Assembly: GCA_019916065.1 (NCBI GenBank)
Contig: CM034234.1
Coordinates: 14,552,520-14,616,519 of the forward strand
Length of the DNA: 64,000 nucleotides
Direction of reading: 5' to 3'
Source: Vitellaria paradoxa
Taxonomy: Eukaryota > Streptophyta > Magnoliopsida > Ericales > Sapotaceae
The notes under the pieces were generated by a model that made no database searches, was not told the origin of the DNA, and was given only the letters and a program-made list of their open reading frames with translations. This document shows positions 46,150 to 58,100 of this stretch, piece by piece; position 1 is the first letter of the stretch; each line of letters begins with the position of its first letter. Both the position numbers and the translations under genes were made by a program.

Positions 46150-49100
46150 CAACCGTTGTCACTCATTCTAGTGCTGAAACTAAATATCGTGCCATGACTA
46201 ATAGCCAACAACCCCATTTTTCATGAACACACAAAACATACAGAAGTTCATTGTCACTTTATTCGGAATCTTTTGATGCGGGATGATCTTTTGCACACCG
46301 TATGTACACTCGGAGTCACAGTTAAGCGACATTTTTCCAAGCTATTGCCTCGATTTTCTTTTCACCATTTGTTTGTCAAGCTAAACTTGTTTAATTTGTA
46401 TGCTCCAAGCTTGAGGAGGAATGTTAGAATAAGAGATTTGTTTCTATATTTTCTTTATCTTACTGTCAATTAAGATCTGTTACTCTTAGTAACATATTGT
46501 GTAATTATGGAAACCAGTTGGCATCCAACAGTACACAAACGAGGTCAATATTCTAGTGATAGATCAATTAACCTTTTGATTATTCTTCTCATTCTATATA
46601 CTTGTTTTCAACCAAGGAAAATTTCAAAATTTGGACCACATTTACACCTTGTACAAGAGCAACCAAATGAGTTTTGGAAGTCAACGAAGTCAAGAAAGCT
46701 TTATGTGACCAAGATATAAGGTTACAGAAGCATATTGCAAAAAATTAGATATATCAATTTAAGCATTTAAAGTTGTTATATGAAATATAAATCTTGAATC
46801 ATACAACCAATTATCACCAATATCACAACCCACTAACACATTAGAGATGTAAGATATAAGTGCATGGATGTTTCAGTGTGTATATCCTGCTATACAAATT
46901 TGAACATAAATTTGTTGACAATATCATGACTCTGCTTCTTCCCTCTTTCCTAAAACCTTTCATCCATTTTGCTTTCAATTTTTTAATGCGTTCAAATAAC
47001 TTGATAATTGTCATAAAAACAAGTAATTTGGTTTCAATTACAATGGAACATCTTTCTTATGACAGAAGAATGAGGTATCTAACATCATGGTTTGTTGGTG
47101 ACACGTTGGAGAGGGTCTGCCATCTACAAAGTCTCAGCCATAATTAATAGTTTTACTTAAAAACCATGAACAAGTACAAGATTTGTCAAACACATGCCAC
47201 ACAAGGTAGTACTCGTTCCTTTGGGGTAAGTTAACAGGTTTGTCCTGCACAATTACCTGTTGGCTCATTACTGTACCAAGAATTTTGCTAAAAAGATAAA
47301 AGAATTACCCTCTATATCCGATATACAAACATTATGAGAGCTAAGGACAAAGGATAGCCGTGGGTTTATCAAAGGTATAAATAAGACAGGTACCAAAAAA
47401 GAAAATAGCATATAAGAAATTTCATTTCTGCATACCTCCCTCAGCATGCTTCCATCAGAAACTAAATTAACATTTGTTTTTGTGTCCTTGAACCATTTTA
47501 TGGATTTGGCAGCTGCAGTACACCCCATTGCATGCGCAGTGTATGAGTGTCCATGCAAGAGAGCCTTTAGCTGAACCAAAGCAATAGACAGTGTAATCAT
47601 TTTAGTTATACATTACAAAAATGCTTTATTAATCAAACATGCAGACTAAAGCTTAACATTACATAAATTTTATGTTTAGTTAAAAAGTCCATTAACTATT
47701 GCTCATACCCAAGTGCAAGGAACATGCAGGCATGGTGACGTAAAATGGAGCCTAATGAAGCCTGCCATAAAATCAAATATGGTAGGCTAGGACATTAATA
47801 TTAGGATTCCCAATTGTGAAGGTAAAATTTAGGTTTAGGCTTCAATTTGGAGTGAACTTGGGACTATATTTTGGCATGCAAATTAAGGTCTCTGGACTCT
47901 CATGGAAATTCAATGATCAGTCAAAATTTAAGGATGCAATTAGGGTGCAGTAGAGCTAGCTCTGGTTGTTAATCATACACTGTAGTACTGGAAACAAAAA
48001 TGGACATGAAAGAACAAAATATAACAAGAATAAAGTGGATGGAATATTAGAATATCTCTAAGGCTAGAGGAGTCCAGCCTATGAGATAATGTATCCAACT
48101 AATGGAAGAGACAAAAATCTGTAAAATTTCTTATTAATCAACTTTTCTCATTGTATTATAAAGGAATTGCTTATATAGAAGCATAGTAACTATCCTAGAA
48201 GAACTAGCATATCCTAATGCCAACTAAACCGCACTTTCCTAAAGTAGTTAAGACAAAACTCAATTCCAAACAAATAAGCATTATCAAAAGACCTTTCAAA
48301 CAATTATTCTAAAATCAATTTGAAGGCAAATTAAATGATGCAAACCATGTTAATTACAGTTTATAACTTGCCAGTAATTAAGTAAATTCCACATTAAATC
48401 ATATGCATCTATCAAAGGTTAACTGCTTGTATGAACCACCACAACCCCCCTTCCCCACCCCCTCCCCCTGGCACAAACAATAAATGAATAAAAAATAAAT
48501 CCACACCCCAAAAAAAAAAAAAAAGCAAGAGAAACAAAATCAATTTTCAAGTTGACCTATCAAATAATGGCATTAAAACTTTCTGAAGTTAAATCAAATG
48601 ACAGAATCAACTGTACAACTCGTCAGCAGCAACCGAGATGACTGCCAAGGGTAGATAACTTTTCAATCATCACTTCTATTAAATGAATAGCTCCCATCTC
48701 ACCTAAAAGCTCAAGTTTTAGAAAGGGGAGCAAATTCATTATTTTTACTGTAATTTTATACTCTCAATGACTTTAAATTTATAAATCAAAGTGTATGTAC
48801 TTATCAAGTCCAGAGAATCAACTGATTTACCTTTGAATCTCCAACAAATGCATTAAAAACAGCATCTGTTGCCAATGTCACAGCCAAGGGTACAATTCCA
48901 CCAGTCATCAGCTTTGCAAAGCAGGCTAAATCTGGTTGACAGGAAAGTAGTTCAGCAGCAGACTGGAAGGAAAGACAATCTTTATCAGATGTCAGATAAA
49001 CTTTATCTGATAACTCAAGTATGAGGGTGAAATGCAATTAAGATCACATTGGCAACTAACCTCTGCTCCTAGACGCCAGAAACCAGTAAAAACCTCATCA

Positions 49101-52100
49101 AAAATAACTGGAATCTTTCGACTTTGGCATTCTTTAACAAGTACACGTTGGAAAAGTGGATCAATCATCAGCATTCCACCTGCAGCTTGTATAACTGCAA
49201 GATGATCCCACAGAATCAGCTCAAGCTATGGTGAAGCATGAATCTGGAACTCAAGCATGAATTAGAAGTCATTCCAGCATCATCAGTAGATTTTATGCAC
49301 TAAACTTAAACATAAATATGGAGATTTTATGTTTCCTTCCCCTTTTTCCAAACTTTTTCTTTTTCTTTTCTTTTCCTTCACCAAATCCTCACTACCAAAC
49401 ATACCCTAAGGAAAGAACATTTTGGCCATTTTGAAGCAAAAGAAATGATACTTCGTACATTGATATGTAAAAGTTACAATAGCAACCAAAGATAATTAAT
49501 TAACAGCTATGAGGAAAATGAAGCTCATATTAATAAATATTAATTCAAACTTTATAAGGAACTAAATGAAACTAACTGTAGATCAATATTAATTTGAAAT
49601 ACAAGGAACGATCTTACCTGGTTCTATAATCAATGCTCCAATATGAGTTAAACTACTTGAATGCAGCGATAATTCTTGTGATATATATGATGTATAACTA
49701 CCAGACAGACTTGACAAATCCCTGCTTTTGCAGAATAATTGATCGCGGAAGCTAAAGGCTGTTATACAGGTCAACACCAATTATTTAGCCATCACCAAAT
49801 AACAAAGATACTATTTGCAGGCATTTGCAGGCAAATGTTTTACTTACAAGTATCTTCCACTTTCATTTTTTCAGGACACATCTTTCCAGGAAAAGAGAGT
49901 TTCCAAACACCATTGTGCATAAAGACAGTTGGGGGATCCAGAAAAAGACCTCTTCCTGAGTACCTGAAAATTTAATTAAGAAAAACATGCAATATTTATA
50001 TTTTTCAAGGCAGTTGCCTTTCTCTTTGTCAATGATATAAGAGTTGAATGAAATTGCTTCACACCCTTAGGGTTGTCACACCGTCTATTTATATGCATCA
50101 AATTATACCTAGGAAAGAGAATCATGTCAATCATATCTCCTATTCCAGGAAATAAAAAAAAATCTAAAGCAAATTCCTATATTTACAATATTCATATCTT
50201 CTGACACTCCCCCTCAAGATGAAACGCATATATCATATATTTTAATCTTGTTACAAATATATGAAACTTGGGAACCCCCTAGAGTTTTGGTGAATAAAGA
50301 AGCAAGTTGATCTTTTGTCAAAGAGAAGATTCTTCAACATATCATCAAAATTGATTATCACATAATATCATCATAGGCTGCGGACGATGAACTCTCAATT
50401 CTTCCATCATATGCTGTATCCAGATTAACCAACATGATTAACCAACATGAGGTGCGAGACATACTCTCCTATTTTGATTCTACACTCGATCTTGCAACCA
50501 TTGTTTGCTTTTTGCTTTTTTATGACATTAAATTGCCTCCAACAAATATGCAATAGCAATAGTAGAGCGTCTATCTAATGGTAACCCAACCAAATCTGTA
50601 CCTACACATCCCTGGACTAGAGTATGACCATGGCCCTAATATAGAAGACGTCTTCTTGGTGCTTCCTTCAGATATCTCAGAACTCTGATGTCTGCATCCC
50701 AATGAATGGACCAAGGTGATTCTAGAAACTGACTAATCACATTCATGGGAAATAAAATGTCTGGTCTTGTCACTAAGTAACTCAGTTTCCCTACTAGTCT
50801 CCTATATTAATTGAGATTGTCTAACAAATCATCCTTATCTATAACAAGTTTCGTATTAGGATCCATTGGAGTATCCATAGGTTTGGATCCTAGCATACAT
50901 GTCCCAAATAGCAAGTCTAGTACATACTTCCTCATTGATAGAGCAATACCCTTGCTTCACCTAACTACCTCAATTCCAAATAAATACTTAAACAGCCCAA
51001 AATCTTTAGTATTGAACTTCTTTTGGAGAAATCTTTAGTGTTGAACTTCCTCGGTATTGACAAGTGGTGCACACAAGAATGAAAGTGTCATATGCACGAG
51101 AACTGCAAAAACCCAAATTGTGCGCATGCCAAGGAACCTCTCATGTGCACAAGACACTCAACACTCCGGCCGTGCGTACAAGAAAAACCACCTCGTGTGC
51201 ACGCCGGACCCCCACACAGAAAAATCTCTAAGTTTTGATCCGAAACTTAACCATAGTTAAAAATTAAACCCAACCTCTAGCCACAAGAACCAACCAAGCT
51301 CAAACATCCCCACAAGACAACACAATACATCCAAAAATACATAAAAAACGATATATGAAATACTGGGTCATTACAGTAATGTTTTTCAAACTGATAAGAC
51401 TCACAATTTAAATATTGCAAGTGACTCAAACTGGGACCTACGAACTTTAATCTATCAAATGAAGAATGATCAAGACGACAATGAATCTCTAGTGGAGAAG
51501 CAACCGTGGAATGGGCTGTAGAGGTTTGTCCCGATGATGCATCAAGGTAGTAAACTCCTTTGGCTTCATGCCCTCCACCAACACTCTCCATTGTCTGCAG
51601 ATCTTGAATAATGAATGATTTAGGAAAAAAAGGTTGCTTGGCAGTTTAACTATTGAGGTAAATTTACAGACAAACATAAGATTAAATGAAAAAGATGGGA
51701 CATATATGACAGAGGATAGACGTAAAGAGGGATAAGGATGTATTGTACCAATTCCACCTACTGTTATGATTACCACTAGCAATGGAAGCTGGAGAAATGG
51801 TAGAGGAATATTGAGTGTGAGAAAACAATTGAGATGACCTAATCATGTGGTCTGATGCACCGGAATCAAAAATCCAAGGTACAGAGTTATAGCTAGACAA
51901 ACAAGTAACAAGATTACCTCCGTGTGCAAAAGATGCTATAAGAAGAGATGCTTGGTGAGTCGCCTATTACTACAGGAGTTTGGAATACTTCTCATTGGAA
52001 ATAGTTACTGGTATGGAGAAGACATTTTCACTACTTGTAGTAACCTCAGGAGAAATAGGTGCAGTAGCTACACGTGCCATCTGTGCTAGTTTACCATGAA

Positions 52101-55100
52101 ATTTCCAACATTTTTCACGTAGATGTCCTAATTTCCCACAAAGTGACCTTCCCCTTTACCATTCAGGTCTTCAACTCAAGTGTCTCTAATAATATTTCCC
52201 ATAGGAGTACTGATTTGACTAGTGAGTGCAGAGTGAGCAAACTCAGATACAATTGTTTGTGTGGTTTGAGAGATCTAGGAAGCTACCAGTAGAGCTTGCA
52301 AGTATGTTTTTGCTAACATAGGAAAAAAAGCGCCCTAAGAAGCATGGATACAGATACGGATACGATACGGGTACAAACATGGATACGACAATTTTTAAAA
52401 AAATGAGGATACAGATATAGTAGGAATACGATCAAAAAATATAAATTTTCAATATTTTTATTAGCTATACATGTGAATATAACATCCACGACAAAACTAA
52501 TTTAATTTATAATTCAATATACAAATCATAATAGAACATAAATTATAAGATTTTCTAATTTTTTAGGAGTTTCGATTACTTAAATCTAGATTTGTCTTAA
52601 TAATACATTAGAAGAAAAATGATACAAAAATAGAACACGCCATCAACACGTATCTTAGAGTGTCCGAGAAGTATGTGTGTTTATACGTGTTGGATATGGA
52701 TACGGCACCCATTTTGAAGTGCCTGTGCTTCCTAAGAAGTGCCTCATAGAATTTGAGCTTTGACAAGTTCAAACTCTAGATCAAGGCCAACAAGAAATTT
52801 CGGGAAAATCATATGTTCCCATTGTTTTTGCATAAATTTGACATCAGCAGATAAAGACTAAAGAGAATTCAACCCCTCATACATCTTCTTCAGCATTGTA
52901 AGTTATGCGGTGATGGTGTTTCCAAATTGTTGGAGTTTGAAGAAGTCACTTGAGATGTTGTATGGATATGATAAAAGACCCGGCTTGCGTTGGCTTCCAA
53001 ACAAGGGTTTTGTCAACTGAGCAAGTGTTGACGCTGATGATGAAAGATGCCTGTCGACGATGATACCAAATCGAAATCAATGGGTCCCTAATGATATGTG
53101 ATTCTGGATACAAGAACACAACAAAACACAAAGATCGTAAGATCTCCGCTTTAATACCATGTAAAAGAAACAGAGAAAGAATGGAAGAGCTTGAATCCCT
53201 TAGGGTTGTCACAGTATCTATTTATATACATCAAACTATACATATTAGGAAAGAGAATCATATCTCCTATTATAGGAAAGAGAATAAATCTATAAAACAT
53301 CCCTATATTTACGACATTTGTATCTTCTAACACTATCGAATTAGATTTGAATGAATACGACCTTATAGAATCCCCTGCGAGCGAGGGTACTCATTATATT
53401 ATAGAGATCATTCTTAGGACAGCCTATGGCTAGTTAAAAGTTACTTTCTCATTCATATTATCAATTAGTGCGAGTTTGAGTACAAACCAAAGGTGCTAAG
53501 AAGGTTGAAAGTCTTGAATCCACCTGGTTTCATATCCATTGCTCAAGTGAAAGTAGGAATGCTTGATAGCACACTTCTTCGATAGTAAGAATGCCTATCT
53601 CCTTTATCTGGAGTCTATGCATACATTTATCTTATACACACACACTAATGGTATTCCTCACCTTTGGTGGGAATAATCTCCTAGAGCTCCTGATTGCCAA
53701 GTGGGTACAAATTGGTAACCTCTATTTAATTGTGTAGTTATTACCGTTGAACTACCCATGGGTAGAGATTTATACAATCCTATACGAACTAAGAAAAAAA
53801 TTCATATACAAATAGGAATGGAATAAAATCCCTAAATACAAAGATGCTACTTTAATTCTAATAATTTCAAAGGTAGACATTAACTTATGAAAACTCTTGT
53901 AGGAAATGTCATACCATGGTTGTTGGAGGAAATCAGTATAAGACGACGGTGATTGAGCTTCCATGGCACCCAAAGTGTCACCATGATAAGATCCTTGAAG
54001 AGCCAAGACCTGTTTTAAAGAAAATTAACATCACCGTGATTAGCTCCATCAATGTTGCCTGCATATCTACCAATACCTAGTGAGATAAACATCTAATTGT
54101 CAAGCCAACTTTAAAGATACATAAATCTAATACTCCATGTCTTCTACTCACAACAACATAAAACAGAAATGTCAAGGCATCTAAGAGATGGTAAAACAAT
54201 CAGGCTTCATTGGGAACAGGTAACTTAGCTACATAGGCTAGAAGGAAATGTACTTCTATATTTCTTCTGAAAACAAATTTATTAAAACATTACTAAAAAA
54301 ACAAATTAAGAGATTAGCAAATTTCAATATATCAAGCATTTGGAATTGCATTGCATCTTCCATTTAAACCAAAGACAAAACAAAATGTCGAGTTCTTTGC
54401 ATTAGCATGCATGAGATGCCTAATTGTGAGTAAAATAAAAATAGCTTAGATCCAAAACTGAACTTACAACGGAACCACATACATTACTAAAATGTGTAAG
54501 CAGATACAATTATTAAGCTATAGTGTATGTTTTGTATAGGTAATGCAAAATAGTATACTCTTGTCAGCCGCTGTTATTCTGTACCGTACATGCCGCAGGG
54601 ATTTATTGAGCCTTGGGTTACTTATTTCTTGTACCACTGGCACTAAGCTGATTGATGTTGTCCTCGCTACTAGAGGTGTATTTGACATCTTCTGTAAATA
54701 GAGTTTGGACTCGTGAGTTTGTCCAATTATGCTAGGGATATGTTATTCTTCGTTTTGGCTCAGCTCCATCTTAATTTATGATCTAGATGGCCTCCATCTT
54801 TGTATATTGGCTTAAGGCTTATCACTTATAGTTTGCATTCGTCTTGAGGTTCTGAAAACTAAACATATATCATACCAGAAAAAAAGCTTAATCTATCATT
54901 CTCACACCAATTATTGGCCTAGACTTGAGATATAGCAGTCTAATTATAATGCTTTTTCCTTTTGGTTTGCATAGAAGTAACAAAGTTTCAACCAACTACA
55001 TTTATCCTTGGGAAACTTCAGTATATGGCCTTCCCAATACTTGGTAAAAACTGCTCCACTGGGGAAAAGAATATCTGGCAGGAAATGAATTAGATTCTAG

Positions 55101-58100
55101 AAGAAACAACACTAATAAGATAGCCCAAGGCAACTATTCGAGTATAATTAAATAAAAAAGCATAACAAAATTTCAAGCAAATAGAAAATGGCTACATTTT
55201 CCTTTGGAAACATTTGAACGTGGCTTTGCAAGCAAGCCCAAGATGTGGCTAAAACTGCCCTACTTGAGAAAGGACCATCTACTGAGTAATTAAGCTAAAA
55301 TCTAGACGAAACAACACTTGGGAGAAAGCCCAGGGCAAATATCAGGTACACTGAATAAACAGGCTAAACTCATCTATTCAACAGCCTATTCTCCAAAACA
55401 AAACAAAAAATTAAAGTATAAAATGCAAGCTAAGGCAACGCCTAGCTCACATCATTGCACATCCAGTCCCTTTAAACCATGCAGCAGGATCAAGGTGACT
55501 AGCCCTCAAAAAAAAAAAAATGGTTTACGTGCTCCAAAATCAATTCAGTAGTTAATTTAGCACAAACCTTTTTCATTTAATGATAGATCCAACAGTCTAA
55601 ATTTAACTTGCTGAAAAAAGTCATACATTTCATGCAATGTAATATGACTAAGCAGTAAGCAATTACATATTAGTATTTCATTTCAATAAGTAACAAGAAA
55701 AATAAGGACGTACGAAAAACAGAGAGAAAAATCCAGTGGACAACAAATTTTGCGAGAAAGAAAAGCTCTTTCATTTTGCGATGTATATCAAGTTGCAACT
55801 TTTAGTTCGACAGCAGCCATGCAACTTTTTTTCCAGCATATCATGTTGATGCAAGCACAACATCGAAATAAGCAAAGGGTGCAACAACAGGTGGAAAGAG
55901 TAGATGCAGAGGAGGACACCTTGTGAATAAAAGCTTTCATAAGTTAAAAACATGTAGCTTTATATAGTTAGAAACATGTAGCCTTGTATAGTTAGATTTA
56001 TGAATTACTAGAAAGATTGTCCACACCCTCCACGGGTGATCATGCATAGTTATCAAATTAAGAGAAGAGAGATCATAAAAATATAATAGGACTCACATAG
56101 AAGGAAAAAAAAATGATAGAGCTTAAGTGGTAGTTAAATAACCTTCATAATACTATTTGACTTAGGGTATTTTTGGAAAGGTGAAAACCTGATAAGGCTT
56201 CATTGAATTCCACGGCTAACATAATGCTATAGATGTTAACTTTTAATTTAGGTCGTGTTTCTATCTGCTGATAGAGCACCAATTAACCTAAGTTGAAGTG
56301 ACAGAACTCCACAGTTTAAGCTAAAACAATATGTGATAGGAAACATATTTTGTATTTCAAATCGAAATTTTACCTAAAATTGGTGGAAAATCCAAAAAAT
56401 TGAATTGTAAAATCTTATTATTTTGCCTAAGACCTGTCGCATGAAAACACAATCTATTATCTTATAAATTATTAATTTAAAGCTTCCAAATTTTATGTTA
56501 TTTTTTTTTATAAATAAAGAATTTTATTAATAGGAGAAAAGAGCAAAAACAAGTATCAAGAAAATGCCATGCACAAAAGCCCACCTATATCAACAAAACG
56601 AACTCTTAAAAAGGCTCACAAAAGATTATATACCATCTTTCATCCAACCATGCAATTGAAACTTTTAAAGTGTTTGGTGTGACCTATACAATTGATATTA
56701 AAATATTAACCTCATTTTAGCTTAATATTGTAGGATTAGAAATGTATTTGTAAAATTTTATTATAGATCTCTTGATTTCCGTACTAGCTACTACATTTAA
56801 TTTATAGCAATCAATTTTGTAGAATAATGCACATGGTCCTCAACTAGTATATCATAAGAGGGAGTAATGTCACACAATTAGAAAAATCTACCAATAACAA
56901 ATGAAACACTTGTGATCTATCACTTGAAAACAATAAAAAAAAAAATTAAAAAAAAAACATAAAAGTCAATTTTAATTAAAACCCATAAAAGTCTATTAAG
57001 TTTGACAAAATTACACAAAAACTCCTCAATTTTTAAAACCAGCAAAATCACCTATAAAATCAAGATTTTACCAAATTTACATCCCAAAATCCGAATTTTT
57101 CCTATTTTACCCCTATTAAGAATTTTTGATACCATGAAACAAGTTTTCTTACCCCAACATTCTAAAATCAAATGATTTTAAGATTTAAATCGCAATTTTA
57201 ACAAGCTTGTTCCTGTTAGAAGATTGTAAATATGTATTGATTCTACTTTCAAAGTATAGGAGATATGATTAGCGATTTAGAGATTTGATTAGGGAGATTA
57301 TTGATTGTTTCCTAATTTGTGCATTGCTCTATGTAAATTTACACTCAGACAACCTATGGGAGTCAAACCATTCCATTCAATCATTGTTGTTTGACATGGT
57401 ATCAATGCTAAGATCCTACACTTAGCAATTTAGAGATTTAATTAGGGAGATTATTGATTGTTTCCTAATTTGTACATTGATCTATGTAAATACACGCTTA
57501 GAGAACCTAGGGGTGTCAAACCTTTCTATTCAATCATTGTTGATAACTAATGCTACGCTTACACCCAACTTTTACACCCTTGTTTATACCTCGCCAATTT
57601 GTACTGATCACTACCCGTAATGACCAGTACATTTGATTCAAAATCATTACAGCAGCAAAAACGATGTCGTTCTACTTTTTTTTCCCTCTTTTTAACGGCC
57701 AAAATGACGTCGTTTTTGCGACTGTGATGATTTTGAACCAAATGCACTAGTCACTACGGGTAGTGACTAGTACAAATTGATAGGGCGTAAACAAGGGTGT
57801 AAAAGTTGGGTGTAAGCGTAGGATTACTAATTGTTGATTGACATGGTACCAACGCTAAGATCCTAAGCTTAAATTGTGAAATGCAAAACAATCTTTGCTA
57901 TCAAAAAAAAAAAACCTGATTTCCATGGATTGAGCCCATTGTTGTTTTATGTGTCTTATTTAAACGTAAGAGGAGAAAAAACAAGCAATTTTTAGCATGT
58001 CTATACTTGTTATTAGAAAATAAGAAATTACATTGAAGATGTTCAGAACTAGACAAATGTTGAGCTCACCTTGAGCTCAATATGTCTTTTATTTGTGCCG

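Larger units (their letters stand above)
50027..53332 (-). mobile_element. Ty1/copia element B (internally deleted), in BIO1 intron 3
   Basis: Two LTRs of about 173-180 bp bracket about 2.95 kb. On the minus strand the 5' LTR (53332-53160) starts TGTTAGAAGATAC and ends TTTTACA, followed by primer site TGGTATTAAAGC (53159-53148). The 3' LTR (50206-50027) starts TGTCAGAAGATATG right after the purine tract (GAGGGGGAG). Between them, in order, are a zinc-knuckle piece (near 52100-52160), protease [11 protein letters not shown] (about 51870), GAG-pre-integrase (51277-51560) and an RT/RNase H tail (about 50640-51000). Integrase and most of RT are missing, and stops are frequent. It has the same orientation as the host gene. 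A perfect 5 bp target duplication was not seen. Confidence 0.9.
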
